NCBI GenBank assembly: GCA_903813345.2 | Contig: CAIIXF020000007.1 | Location: forward strand, 8,129,730 to 8,193,729 | Direction: 5' to 3' | Source: Owenia fusiformis | Taxonomy: Eukaryota; Annelida; Polychaeta; Sabellida; Oweniidae | DNA: 64,000 nt | Part shown: one piece after another, positions 35,201 to 42,965 of the stretch | Numbering within the stretch: position 1 is the stretch's first letter | Layout: every line of letters begins with the position of its first letter | Position numbers and translations under genes: made by a program | Notes under the pieces: model-generated | The model's input: only the letters and a program-made list of their open reading frames with translations | Database searches by the model: none | Told to the model about the DNA's origin: nothing

Positions 35201-37341
35201 CGTAGCTATTTGCCTGACCCTAAAGTTCTAAATCAAACTAATTACGCAATTTTGATTTTACACCCGCACGCTAAATAAAAAAACAATGACACCATCGGAA
35301 GTATTGTTCTTTGTAAATATAAACCAGTTTATAATGAACATCTGATACCGAGTATAATCAAGAAAAGCTTCTACATTTAACAATTAAATTCTGAAACGAA
35401 TACTATAGATTTGCTTTCGGACACTGAACCGATTGACCTAGATATTGGAGAGGTTAAGCTAACGATGTTTTTCACAACGTAACCGTGAACGCAAAGTACA
35501 AAAATTAACAAAGGAATGTATCGAGCGCTCATAGTTTTATGCGCGCTTAGTCTACATCAGATACTCTTTCAGCTTCAGAGTTTCGGGTTTAGAACGGGAT
35601 AATTTGAAATTTGACGTTGGGTCAACGGGAACCATTTTACTCCTGTCTATTGAACACTATGCTGTCAATTTTGATTTCGATGCACAGTTGAATTCTTGCT
35701 GAACACGATGATGTATGTCATGCATGATTTAGCGCCAAAAATCTTACGAAACGAGCTCGTTTAAAATATGTATTAGAAAACCAGCTATAAAACCGCATCA
35801 ATGACATACTATAGAATCATTACACGCTATGGTGTAGTCTAAACAAACACTGGATTTGAACGGCTATTTATATGAGAAGGCTACATGAATTTGTATATGG
35901 TCGAGTGATACGTACAGGTTCAGTTTCGATTATATATGCAAAGCTTAACCTCTCCAACAGCTGCCCTGTCAACCCTCACGCAATAGGCGTGATTGTCACG
36001 CATTTGCTGGAAAAATAGAAAACGCGAAAAATTTTAGGTGTCCAAAATCTGAAGCTGTCCAAAGTTTGAAGGAAGGTGTTCAACATTTGGAAGTCACTCA
36101 TGTTAGATTATCCCAAGTTGACAGCCCTGTAGCGACGCGTCTTTGGTCAAATGCTCGGTTGTTTGTGGGTTTTCAACGTAACTCTATAATGCAATTTGAA
36201 GATTAGTACTGTTATTTTGTTGTTGCATCGGTGTTGCAGTTTGTAGTGCGATAAAATTGGAATGAAAGTGTTGAAAGTCGAATGAAGTTATTTTTTCCAA
36301 TATGGCGACTGGTCAAGTGATCACGTCACGTGACCAGAATATTTTCTTACATTTCAATCATCGTTTTCACCACTCTATGAATCAAAACAATGAAAAATTA
36401 TCTGTCATATTAAGATCAATAGGAGATCAATCGTTTCTGATAATTTCTTCTGTACTCCCGTATTTCTTCTGTATCCTCCGCGAACTGCATCATGGGAAAT
36501 ATTTTGACCTTATAAGGAAAATCTTTCGCCTCTCCTCTTTTGAAGAGGGAACAACGAATACGACAGTTAGAAACAAGTACTGATCGAGTCTTGTCGTGTG
36601 ACAATTCGTCTCCTTTCAAGCAGTTGCATAACAAGAACAACAAACAAATTAAATCTCACATAGTACATTCAATTTTGAGAAAATGTCAAACCATTCATTT
36701 TTCAGATGTTGTGTCATGTAGTCACGGACGAGCACCCACATATTACATAGAGTCCATAACGGCAGCCTGCAACTTCAGGGCGAACCCGTGTCCTGGTGAA
36801 AGTGATCTTGAAGCTGTAAGTAATTCTGATTTAACGTCAATGTGGTATGCATGCCCTTTGCGATCTTATTTCAGTTGGAATCACTCTTGATTTATTTTGG
36901 ATTGATTTTTGCTAAAACAATCCACAATTAATTCGAAATACACAATATCTTGGTCTACAAGCCTATATTTCTATTTTTGTATTTAGGATTGTACCATGGT
37001 CCATTGATCTATTTCAAAACTGGAAAAACACGAACCATGGTCCATTGATCTATTTCAAAACTGGAAAACACGAAATAAAAATATATGCAATGTCATGATT
37101 GAAAAATAACTTTTTTGATGTTTTGCATAGGTCTTATATAATCTGTTGAGGATCGTCATTTATGGTAGTTTAATAGACAAACATAAACGAATCACCATTA
37201 CATCTAATTCTATTTCAGGGTTTGTGCAACTACTGTGATGGTTCTGACTGCCAGTATATGGGATATCGGGCCAATGCGTATTCTGGACGCGGCATGTACT
37301 ACCTAAAAACCAATGAAAGAGCACCATTCTGCAGAGGATGA
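14806..37341 (+). CDS. Secreted lipase, pancreatic lipase family without PLAT domain (7 exons)
   Basis: Predicted to hydrolyse ester bonds of triglycerides or phospholipids outside the cell. Exons: 14806-14867, 16339-16503, 16793-16898, 33737-33974, 34227-34547, 36706-36815, 37219-37341. All borders are AG/GT, the phases chain, and the product is 374 aa. Residues 1-18 are a signal peptide (MRVIALTIFVSFVATAQG). Family features are LPWLPDEINAKFELFTR (residues ~45-61), the oxyanion motif HGF at 90-92, nucleophile Ser170 in GHSLGA, Asp193 in GLDPAGP, His304 in CSHGRA, and paired cysteines up to the C-terminus. All three catalytic residues are present. The protein stops where vertebrate pancreatic lipase enters its PLAT domain, as in many invertebrate lipases and PLA1-type members. 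Intron 3 is 16.8 kb long and full of mobile elements. The substrate cannot be told from sequence. Confidence 0.92.
15250..15800. repeat. Nested hairpin sequence in lipase intron 1
   Basis: Two layers of inverted repeat are visible. The outer arms are near 15273-15310 and 15570-15606 ('gtatctcatacttgagtggg' and its reverse complement). An inner hairpin has arms at about 15610-15675 and 15685-15750, with 'ggaatatccc' pairing to 'gggatattcc'. The sequence is rich in 'gggcagatata' and 'ccctcgg' words and is less AT-rich than its surroundings. Long frames on both strands here are a by-product of the inverted symmetry. Confidence 0.75.
16090..16232. repeat. Near-perfect 143-bp hairpin
   Basis: Arms of about 62 bp meet at 'ccctcgggacctgcggccctcggg'-like DNA. 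The left arm contains 'ttcaggatattgggattatc', and the right arm contains 'gataatcccaatatcctgaa'. The same 'ccctcgg' and 'gggatat' vocabulary occurs at 15.6 kb and at 44.75 kb, so these appear to be one family of fold-back repeats. It lies in intron 1 of the lipase gene. Confidence 0.85.
17372..19041 (-). mobile_element. Degenerate 1.67-kb mariner element with ~200-bp inverted repeats
   Basis: The inverted ends begin TA-cgaggggtgatcaataag on the left and mirror that on the right, bordered by TA. The repeats extend about 200 bp to 'ggtaccccgggaccgac' near 17555 and its reverse complement from about 18849. A broken transposase on the minus strand lies inside. The element sits in intron 3 of the lipase gene. 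Confidence 0.88.
18379..18670 (-). pseudogene. Remnant mariner transposase, C-terminal part
   Basis: The minus strand encodes IQLHMDNAPVHRS, the third-acidic-residue region of mariner transposases (LHxDNAxxH), then NAPYYPDLPTCALF, which resembles the family's PYSPDLAPCD motif. After a stop and a change of frame, IDIDEIKQAVQRHL matches the family's C-terminal segment. The N-terminal part and the first two catalytic aspartates were not found, so this copy cannot make a transposase. Confidence 0.85.
19149..19394. mobile_element. ~246-bp MITE
   Basis: The left end 'ccatgcactgcaaattacatg' and the right end 'catgttatttgcaatgcatgg' are inverted copies. Inside them 'aagcgcag' near 19204 pairs with 'gcgctt' near 19336. 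It lies in intron 3 of the lipase gene. Target duplication not resolved. Confidence 0.65.
19811..19916. mobile_element. ~106-bp mariner-type MITE
   Basis: The ends are exact inverted copies: 'tacagggtgatccagaa' on the left and its reverse complement, 'ttctggatcaccctgta', on the right. Both are bordered by TA. ACAGGGTG-type ends are typical of small Tc1/mariner derivatives. It has no coding capacity. Confidence 0.82.
20430..21977 (-). CDS. Single-exon somatomedin-B protein, secreted or GPI-anchored
   Basis: The product is 515 aa with no introns. Residues 1-18 form a signal peptide (MIGVHILFLTSILTITLT). A somatomedin-B domain spans about residues 65-103 with all eight cysteines, including CQCDDKC and the diagnostic DCC. 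The central region has many N-x-S/T sites and two similar cysteine segments, YKNIHCARCN and YKNFYCWVC. This arrangement resembles the extracellular part of invertebrate somatomedin-B/7TM receptors, but the chain ends in one short hydrophobic stretch (FTMVQLIMTCIALIMV) instead of seven helices. That favours a GPI anchor or a truncated receptor. It lies antisense inside intron 3 of the lipase gene. A TATATAA is about 65 bp upstream, and an AATAAA begins about 10 bp past the stop, so the 3' leader would be very short. Function unknown; binding or adhesion at the cell surface is an inference. Confidence 0.85.
   Translation of the reverse strand: MIGVHILFLTSILTITLTKPENISQSTIEGTTTRSSKICDNQPKEKGPEQTLQQYYDEQTKMRSCENRCGIPKTTHSLNDFYCQCDDKCIHFEDCCADFNAQCTQNSSSLNDETQLKGQRSRYTCVKISNTNMVYTSSNCRPEYASTVLESMCKYGKKFLDTVPVTDQETNRTYKNIHCARCNNVKAFTNWEIKLLCNAYVMDENDFLNPGTTTLLKLLTSRFCEHHYVPPVSTDSLRSCLPTLDTCPKGTNETLADMCATSGFYPLVYQSLTAYVYKNFYCWVCSTSPILDDTGKLILPNCKLGITQIQADDKSGLDLSVFSFGILWDLTSENDLLMITRPGKGINGMDFGISCDANAACTTLKCPEGYVHDEKKCVLDRLIVPTVLKCLGEVNDTENIEIGIKTVFAPMGYISAFEHNKYFYKYFKFDTIFPRNFTKGMIQKAMDGYTATFIRVTLFAVNVTFDFSIKSIPTISHDAASDRNSTPKFKHTSSDGNYNFTMVQLIMTCIALIMV
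22041..22047 (-). promoter_or_regulatory. TATA box of the somatomedin-B gene
   Basis: On the minus strand TATATAA lies about 65 bp before the ATG at 21977, a spacing like that seen at the lipase gene. Position and consensus are the only support. Confidence 0.45.
22183..22416. mobile_element. 234-bp mariner-type MITE
   Basis: The left end reads TA-cagggtgtcccaaaa and the right end in reverse reads TA-ctgggtgtctcaaaa, bordered by TA. No coding capacity. It is about 135 bp upstream of the somatomedin-B gene's presumed promoter. Confidence 0.72.
22838..23042 (+). repeat. Partial copy of the AAGACGTCTT/AAAACGTTTT MITE
   Basis: This is about 200 bp closely related to the left half of the element at 48749-49215. 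Shared words include 'gctaaaacgttttag', 'caccaccattttcaagacg' and 'ttgaaggacggttcagtcaa'. The right half is absent here. Confidence 0.8.
23232..23437. mobile_element. ~205-bp MITE ending in GGATCCACCACTG
   Basis: The left end 'cagtagtggatcc' and the right end 'ggatccaccactg' are inverted copies. The interior has GGGCCC-rich sequence and a 14-base poly-C run just before the right end. The minus-strand frame across it encodes a low-complexity peptide and is not a gene. Confidence 0.7.
23866..24603. mobile_element. MITE, GAGAGGTTAAGC family, copy 1 (~738 bp)
   Basis: The left end TA-cagtacttgagaggttaagc and the right end, in reverse TA-cagtagagaggttaagc, are inverted copies. They continue into 'taacgtaaaccgcgaacg'-like sequence on both sides. 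Members of the same family are at 35445-35957 and 53696-54159. This copy directly adjoins the 8.6-kb element to its right. Confidence 0.78.
26439..30125 (-). CDS. LINE ORF2: endonuclease and reverse transcriptase with 2A-like motif
   Basis: The product is 1228 aa and would nick target DNA and copy the element's RNA into it. Residues 1-145 are unusual: three or four hydrophobic stretches (around 48-100 and 112-135), then the 2A-like motif GDIEVNPGP at 146-154, where ribosomes can skip a peptide bond between G153 and P154. An APE-type endonuclease follows from about residue 157 (ALCEVG, then GDFNARN at 299-305, and NTDHS near 370). The reverse transcriptase comes next, with NYRPITLL, LDISAAFD, AGVPQGSILGPLL and the catalytic FADD (Asp830/831). 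The C-terminus has a cysteine-histidine cluster (CLCGVESETLRHFFFRC), common in this group. No stop or frameshift interrupts it. The first ATG at 30125 was taken as start. Confidence 0.93.
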   Translation of the reverse strand: MGVCLQTWRASIGCFNNISGVILQSDHNFSKTPKLKYTICSKGTLGNVSVGLLLCYLIMMTYKIYIPLSITCVCKILIAILYIQFAALLFVILPLLITQSMIGYYHAFNPRFVVHLTLTVGLCTLVPSFGIVAYLPNIEHLLLAMGDIEVNPGPDHVKLLFSNINSLKAHQGARFTAFTHRMRQESCHIAALCEVGNLTNAELESFNIEGFQDPIYTNSNRGILVYVSNDIHCQLKEDLMVNSDSIWIDLVINHKRILLGTYYRSPSQTTNEMKAFFSNFSRTVERAKLQNPHAIYALGDFNARNPLWWDGDTQNPAGIELGNLLTSMNLSQTVDEPTRITSTSKSCIDLIITNNPFSIQSHEVDTPIGNTDHSTIIFQLFLGVIKDPPYTRKIWNYQAAELENMNDLIRNENFDNLIQNSNSIDELTEQFTKRLSNIFNRSIPNRTIKINSKDKPWFNDDLRKLINKRNKFYYKFKKNNNHQHFLRYKEYASQVLTEIETAKLEHEKRILSKLDAKPGSKSYWYIIKIFIGNCKNTRIPVINDINNIPKTLSIDKANIFLDYFVEKYHINEELPEVPFQSRTNNLLNNILVTEDEILQILKCLDTNKAGGYDNINNRMLKMASSALSKPLAKLFNKIIHENTFPTLWKLGNIVPIHKKGSKSNFINYRPITLLCSISKVFERIIFNAIFKHVQANNLLYNLQSGFIPGHGCQVQLLTIVDYLTNCIENGEEIKGTFLDISAAFDSMPHKYILEKLKGYGINENMIKLLSSYLTNRRVKVVIDGQESKTSTENYINAGVPQGSILGPLLFLIYINDIPDNLENKCYLFADDTSLYCPYNETNRNEQFNSLQHDLDTICSWSRVWKLTFNATKSAQVTFRSSRSKDQVNEVFHLEGNVVQNSCYHKHLGLILDQHLKFDEHIKCLVKKINKLLSPLCALRLKLPSKHMQNIFQSFILPHFEYCDIVFGCASATCLQLLDSLYYRSAVHVSGAMYGSSTTKVLNALNWLPLETRRYHHRMYLMYKVSNSLSVSYVNEIFEKYEHRNINVNLRHIRKYQLPRKRGSLLSRSCVFRCLTEWNGLNADTRNSQSLTSFKRLLKLMHGNSLITTMDMEIKRSQEIPLNRIRCDLFLRSQFHAHNFTTVDSPVCLCGVESETLRHFFFRCNLTKPTMKTLFGEVQHNFPEINFKVMPQLEKIHTLLYGCDMLSKAKNIELIKLFASHLETISNQR
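29664..29690 (-). other. 2A-like ribosome-skipping motif in LINE ORF2
   Basis: These codons specify GDIEVNPGP, matching the D-x-E-x-N-P-G-P signature of 2A and 2A-like peptides. Such motifs are known near the N-termini of some non-LTR retrotransposons, for example trypanosome elements and sea urchin CR1-like elements. If active, it would release about 153 residues of hydrophobic N-terminus from the endonuclease/reverse transcriptase. Confidence 0.85.
30929..31627 (-). CDS. LINE ORF1: coiled-coil RNA-binding protein
   Basis: The product is 232 aa. Residues about 40-95 form a heptad-rich coiled coil (VVRLRHENESLQKQVKKIS), followed by QYSRKNSVRIHGVP, the usual entry to the RRM-like domain of LINE ORF1 proteins, and then a basic region (ILVKFKFRGDKSLVMASKKK). 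ORF1 proteins form trimers, bind the element's own RNA and act as chaperones during integration; that role is by family analogy. It lies 803 bp upstream of ORF2, in the same direction and fully open. Confidence 0.85.
   Translation of the reverse strand: MAEKNSVDGMSQLYESISILASDLKTLRTDMKQIITESVAEALAMVETEVVRLRHENESLQKQVKKISQSNVDLKKDLLSLSKEVNHNNQYSRKNSVRIHGVPLPTPVNNSENTTDKAIELINAKMGLSLSSECIEVSHRVGKGRDGKPPAILVKFKFRGDKSLVMASKKKLKGTNYIIFDDLSPENQKLLHRVKTHDDFERAYAFNGSIWGVAHGGRKFKIDVNDDLDSIV
32707..32796 (+). pseudogene. Myb/SANT-like domain fragment inside the 8.6-kb element
   Basis: An ATG at 32707 opens a 29-codon frame reading MADTKRSRNFTEEELHYLK and onwards to a stop. The KRSRNFTEEEL start resembles the beginning of Myb/SANT-like DNA-binding domains of the NAIF1/Harbinger type, in which a basic residue cluster is followed by N-[FW]-[ST]-x-x-E. 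The frame stops well short of a full three-helix domain, so it is either the first exon of a lost gene or a decayed remnant. Recognition is from memory. Confidence 0.4.
33525..33675. repeat. Palindrome carrying lipase exon 5-like sequence
   Basis: Arms 'attgagcttcttaacagagg' and 'cctctgttaagaagctcaat' bound a hairpin of about 150 bp that ends about 65 bp before lipase exon 4. Inside, the right arm has 'atggcccaaattgtggcgac' followed by 'cttgat', closely matching the start of lipase exon 5 ('ctggcccaaattttggcgac' then 'cttgac'). The left arm holds a weaker inverted copy of the same words. Over the core, 24 of 26 bases agree. Confidence 0.82.
34605..35019. mobile_element. MITE, CAGATGCGAGTAG family, copy in lipase intron 5
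   Basis: The left end is 'ctcagatgcgagtag' and the right end is 'ctactcgcatctggga', bordered by TA. The interior contains 'gccaccaggtggctg' and 'acgtaaatcaagattatttc'. Another full copy lies at 46143-46576, a decayed part at 46890-47063, and a truncated end at 63761. A 125-codon plus-strand frame across it is not a gene. Confidence 0.82.
35445..35957. mobile_element. MITE, GAGAGGTTAAGC family, copy 2 (~513 bp)
   Basis: The left end 'ttggagaggttaagct' and the right end 'aagcttaacctctccaa' are inverted copies. The left side continues with 'cacaacgtaaccgtgaacg', which is mirrored in the copy at 53696-54159. It lies in intron 5 of the lipase gene. Confidence 0.82.
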
Positions 37342-37589
37342 AACATCATTTTATGGAATGAATATTTTGATATATAAAATCAGATAATAACAATACAACC
37401 TGGTTATTCTGTGTTTGTTTATTAAGCAAAGATATCTTGAGTACTGCATGTATGAAGATTGAGTACAAGTGCCAGAGCCAGAGCCTACTAGTACTAGTAC
37501 ATTAGAATTTAGATGAAGATAAACGTTTTCTTTAAAAAGCAAGATTAAGCTACAGTATATCAAGGGTTAAAGGAAAGACTAAACGTATG

Positions 37590-40500
37590 TTAGAATTCCT
37601 CGTCTGATAATTCGATTTCGGTCTCAGCATTGTTTCCCGATTTGGGGTTTAGTCTAGAATCAGTGCGTGGATCATTGTGCAAACCATTTTCATTGCTGTC
37701 TGTATTTAGTTCCCAACGATGTTCATTAGCCGGGCTATCCTTTTTAACAATTGATTTCTCAGTAGTGAACGTATTTGAGCGTAGTACCAATCCTGGCGAT
37801 TTGCTTTCCAATTGATTTCGTTTCTCACCAGATTCAATCTTATGTACTTCATCCTTTAATATCTCCAGTTGTTTCTCCATATCCTTTTTCTCCTCGCGTT
37901 TTTCCTTTATGACTGCCTTCATATCTTCTGTCTCTATTCTCTGTGCTCCAAGATATCTAACCATTTCCGGATGTATCTCCAATTCCAGCTGGTAATCACT
38001 CATGACCAAAGAATGTTGGAAATCTAAAACACTTAATTCTTTGTCCAGCTTCATGAGCCTCACCTCATATGCAAGACTCTGTGAGATTAAAACATCCCGG
38101 TCTTTCCCTTCTAAATCATCTTCGACAATGTTTAACTGAATTCTAAGTTTTTCGTTTGTTATCGTCCTGTACATTTTTAGCACAAAATTCCTCATTTCCT
38201 CAACGTTTTCTAATTGCTCTTGTAAAGTTTGGACCCGTTTGTTCCGTTTTTCTAGAACATTAACGTCCTCGACTAAAAGTGTTTTGGCTTCTTCGTGAGT
38301 GTCAATTTCAGACTTCAATGTTTCAAGCATCTCCTCGAGTTGATTGATCTGTTTTACTTTTTGTTTGTACGCATCTTTTGGTAAAATATCATAGAACTTA
38401 TTAGCATGAATCCACCATTTCTTTGCCAATTCGATTGATTCTTCAGATTTTATCAACAGGTCTGGAACTAGTCTAAGGATGTTCTCATGTATATTATAAT
38501 TGTTTAAATGTGAGATATTTTGTTTACTTTCGTTTTCGAAATTTTGGGCATCGATTGTCACATCTGTGAAAAGTTTATCCCATTTTGAATTGATTTTCCG
38601 AAGTTTTCTCACACACGCATTGATTTGAATTTTAGACTTGTCCTTACTTTTGATGGCGTTATTTTCAATATTATGGTTACCATCATTATCATCAACCCAT
38701 GGCAAGAATGCTTTCACTTTATCAGCTTTGTTGTTGATGACGTCTTCACTAGAAATAGGGGAAACATCCTCAATAACGCTGATATCATCGTCCTCAGCTA
38801 TATCATCTGATTGCGCGGAATCATAGAAATATTCTTGGAGTGTTATATAAATCCTATCATCGAAGTAGCCTTTGAGAGCTTTTAACGATTCAAGCTCGTT
38901 AAAAAAGTCTGCGAAATATTGAATGGCGTGTCTCTCCTCTTCTTTAAGGATTCCCTTTCTTTGGCCCGTTTTGAACTCATCAACAACCTCCTTGAGTTTA
39001 ATAATGGAGTCAATGGTTTGAATATCAAACTTCGCTCGAGATTTATTGAGCTTTTGTCTCGGTGTGAAGTTTTTGGGAAGTCCTCGGCTAACCAGTTGAA
39101 TCATTTCATGGTGTTTCTGTATATCAAACTTACTTCCCGTGTGTCTGAGCAGTTTCTCGTACGAGTTGATTTGTCTGTGAAGATTGTCGTGAATCTGCAA
39201 CCTAGAAGCATCGTCCATCTTGGATGCCATCGTCTGCAAATTGATAAGAAAACTGTTAATTAAATCACTTATTCTTTCATCGCATGTTTTATTGTTATCG
39301 TTAATAATAGCATAATCTTCCACTAATGACTCCCCATTGTGAATTATGTTTAACTCTTTTTAGCTAGAGACTTACGTTTATTGCACGAACAGATAATTAC
39401 GATCCGTTTGTTGTATGCGATAGGCCTAATCATTGTGGAGCTATGGATTCCACTTGAGCACACTTTGTAATATTATGAATAAATATGAGATTGGTATTAT
39501 GTCTAAAAAGAGTCGATAAATTAACTGTTGACACTGTAACTAATACTTTATGTAAGCACTTCTATAAAATATTTATCCTTTTATCGTTTGTAAGTAATAA
39601 AGACCCCGGGTTGAAATTGTTAAATGGTTAATGAGAATAGCATGTTGCCTTGCTACTGTATGTAAAACGTTTTGAATGTCGGGGCAAATGATTTTTTGTA
39701 ACTGTTCAACTAAGAATCGATCTGTATACCCCCATGGCCCTTAGTTCCTGACTGATGATGTGGAGACTTGTATTTAGTTTCATAAACTCTTAAAGAGAGC
39801 TTTTATCTTAGGGTTTGAAATCAGTGTTTATATTTGTTAGATCTTTCCACAGCCTTCGATTCCCAATAGTAAGGTAGCGTCGCTATATATCGATACGATT
39901 AAAGAAACGTAATTAATTACGTTAGGAGGGAGGGGGTAATGAGCTCTGTTTGTTTGGTTGACGTAAATCAATTTCAGCAAAAGCCGGGGAATTGATGTAG
40001 CATGATGATACATCAAACAACTTTAAGATGATGTTCCCAGGTATGAAATGGAGGGCCATGCTCAGGCAACCTGCCAGGTAATTCCCAAGACTAAACCATC
40101 TCATAACACAACTGAATTTATCATTGCGTTTTAGAAGCATTATGCATGGGGGTCAACTAAAAATTTAATCACTTTTTATCTTGGATCACTTTTACATATA
40201 TGAGACGTTCCCTTATCCCTTAGCAATTTTAATTACAAAAAAATCCAGATGTTTTTTCAATTTATCTAATTAATAATTGATACATATATCGTGCGACACG
40301 CTTTAGTTTACATCGATTGTTATCACAAACCTTTCAGATTAAGTAAAATCAATTACCATAGTATTTCCAATTCAATAAGTGATTAATTGCGTTTTGTCTT
40401 ATCGTTTCCATAACAACTGATATAAATAGTTTACATAGTTATTGAAGGAAAACTCATGGACGTTATGTTATAACAAGCATATCTGTAACCTAGCTACATC

Positions 40501-41234
40501 CAAAAGAGCGTTTTACTTATAAAGGACATTATTGATCTATTAGTAAAAGATCTCATATAATTACTTATAACGAAATGAAAATGATTTTCTCTTTGGTAAT
40601 TACCAGAAAATCGGGTAACAAACGAAAGACTGTGTGAATTCTTAGAAAAACTGTAAAATCACGACATGGAACCACGAAATAAACGTAAATCTATATCCAA
40701 ACCTAAGAAATCTTTTCTTCTTAGATCCAAACCAGCAGTACGTATATATTGAAGCTTGAAAATGTACAATGAACGTTAGAAGGTTCGATTATAATCTGTT
40801 TAGTTTATGTTCATCAAAGGTCCGAGTGTTTATTAAGTATTTCAATTGAAATAATATTGCAATTGGAAAACGATTGATATGTCAGAAATCAATATTTGTA
40901 ATGCCTCAGTCACATTTAATCTACGGCAATCGTACGGCGACCGTAGCTTCCCAAAATAAATATGCAGCATAAAATGTAGGGATAAGCAGTACGATGTAGA
41001 TTTTCTCTGTCGATTTTGTGAAGCTACGGCCGCCGTACGTACGCCGTAGAGCAGATATGACCGAGGCTTTAGATTTCGTGATGTGAGACATGCTAAGATA
41101 AACATGCATGGTCAGAATTGATTGGTTGTTTATTAAATTGTTTACTCACATAATAATGAGACCAGAGTTCTTGTATATCCTGAATCTCTTCAGCCATGTG
41201 TTCCTCTCTATGATTGCCCATCATAGCAGACATT
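37590..41234 (-). CDS. Coiled-coil protein of unknown family (two exons, 575 aa)
   Basis: Minus-strand exons are 41234-41150 (ATG at 41233, reading MSAMMGNHREEHMAEE) and 39233-37590, joined in phase 0. The acceptor of the second exon is strong (tttcttatcaatttgcag), so I prefer it over the longer open frame that starts with GTG at 39323. The protein is highly charged and largely alpha-helical: a segment with LNKSRAKFDIQTIDS, a strongly acidic stretch (DDIAEDDDISVIED), long heptad-rich coiled coils through the middle and C-terminal half (QLEEMLETLKSEID, LEKRNKRVQTLQEQLE), and an acidic end (ELSDEEF). No membrane segment or enzyme motif is seen. A cytoskeletal or ciliary scaffold is a guess from composition only. 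An AATAAA at 37421-37416 suits its 3' end. An acceptor just before the ATG suggests a 5' untranslated exon farther right. Confidence 0.75.
40902..41068. mobile_element. ~167-bp MITE with GCCTCGGTCA ends
   Basis: The left end 'gcctcagtcacattt' and the right end 'atatgaccgaggc' are inverted copies. Further inside, 'ctacggc...ccgtagcttc' pairs with 'gaagctacgg...gccgtag'. It lies in the intron of the coiled-coil protein gene, about 80 bp from its first coding exon. Confidence 0.75.
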
Positions 41235-42714
41235 CTGTAGATAGACAAGCGATAAACATTACGTCTTATTAATCAAATTACGAAACTAATTATGACTTAT
41301 GAAAGCTGGTCCCTTCATAGTCTTACGAGCAGATAATTGAGTTCAACGTTCCATCGTCCATTTATATATAAACCTTTACCGTTAAAAATAATGCTGCTTG
41401 GAGATAATACACACTTCATATATAATTAATAAAGGGTTTATCACGAAATATTTTGATACAAGTCAAAACATCTCATACCATTCATAGATACCCGATCAAT
41501 AATTTGATACGAATAACTTGAGTTAACATTGGTGTTATGGGAATAATGATGACTGACCGCATTCTGATTTAACTTGTCAGAGACTCTGAGACTCTGCGAA
41601 ATGAAACTATTGCAAAGGGTAATAATAGGTAACTACTGTATGTCAAGAATCAATGGTGTAATCAATTACGTATCTTTGGTATCTAAAACACACCAGGCCA
41701 ATCGATCGTTGATATGATCTAAGTACCACGAAGAGATAGACTTACCAATTACTAATGAGGTAGAATAAAATATAACCCCGTTGTAATCATGATTTAAAGG
41801 TCGTATTGCAGCTTATAGCCAGTCCCCAAGGGTCTCTAGTTTGAGCAACTGAATCGTTATAAGGATCGATTAGGAGTGAATAGTCTGGAGTATTTGAAGT
41901 GAAATCAGGACAAAATTGAATTTTTGGGGGACAAGTGCGAACCCCAATTTCCCCGAGTAGCCTATACTAAATATTATCATCATTGTCGCAAACTTTTAAC
42001 CACATAACAGTACTATTATTTGAAATGCATACGTACGTTCGTAGTTAGTAGGTCACTGTTACTCAGTCCCAGCTTGCATGTTGCGTATTTGTTTACGTTC
42101 GCAATTTAGGAACAGCACGGAAACGCTGTTATAATCAAGACTATGATATAATGAGACCTATTTCCTGCGTTTTATTCTAGATCCGAATATGCTCAATTAA
42201 AAAACATTCATTTTTAATATACCACAGCAAGAGTAGAGAATGTAGATGACCGTATCTTTTTAACATCCAATATTTCTAACCGATGGCATGATTCAGCTCA
42301 TAACACACGTTGTAAATAGCGTTACTTAACAGAAATAAACATTTCAAATAAAGAATTGTTTGTTCTTCATAAACATGTGCTGATGGCGAGTCTCTATAAC
42401 ACAACGTGATATGTTTGTTCGGGGTCAACTTTACCGATTAAGAGCTCGTTGTTATGTATTTTGTTCAAGTACAAGACATCATTAACAATGCCCCTTCAGC
42501 TTAGAAAGTGAAAATCAATAATCAACGGTAGTTGAAGGAAGATCACAAATAAAATGTAAAAAAGCAATATACGTTCATCATTTTACATGCATACGGCCGT
42601 ATGCCTTCGCTACGCCCAGTACATGTTTCTCGAATAGGTATATTCTGCCATATCCAGCTCCTGGTCATCCAGTATTTCTATAATATGTAGTAAATACACA
42701 GCCAATCTCAAACA
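41235..42714. other. Upstream region of the coiled-coil gene; nothing else recognised
   Basis: AT-rich sequence without a supported gene or clear repeat. The acceptor at 41235-41236 implies that at least one non-coding exon and the promoter of the coiled-coil gene lie here or farther right, but no donor could be assigned. Confidence 0.35.
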
Positions 42715-42950
42715 ACACTGTACAACGTTGTTTCTGAAACGGTATTGTACAGTGTTGTTTAAACGACGTTGTACAACGTTGTTTCAGAAACGGCGTTGTT
42801 CAACGTTTAATCAATACCGTTTAACGCTGTTCAAAATAGTGTTGTACAGCGTTGTTTAAACAACGTTGTACAACGCCGTTTCTGAAACAACGTTGTACAA
42901 CACCGTTTAGACAACACTGTACAACACTGTTTCAGAAACAATATTTAAAG
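42715..42950. repeat. Array of ACAACGTTGT palindromes, copy 1
   Basis: About nine imperfect units of the pattern 'acaacgttgtacaacgttgt' are separated by 'ttctgaaac' or 'ttaaac' spacers. Most units are themselves palindromic, and neighbouring spacers are in opposite orientation, so the whole array can fold back on itself. A related shorter array lies at 57140-57312. Confidence 0.85.
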
Positions 42951-42965
42951 TATTATACTTAGTAT

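Noticed and set aside
39234-39323. Longer N-terminus of the coiled-coil protein starting at 39323
   Set aside because: That start is GTG, and a strong splice acceptor at 39234 joins in frame to an upstream exon with an ATG.
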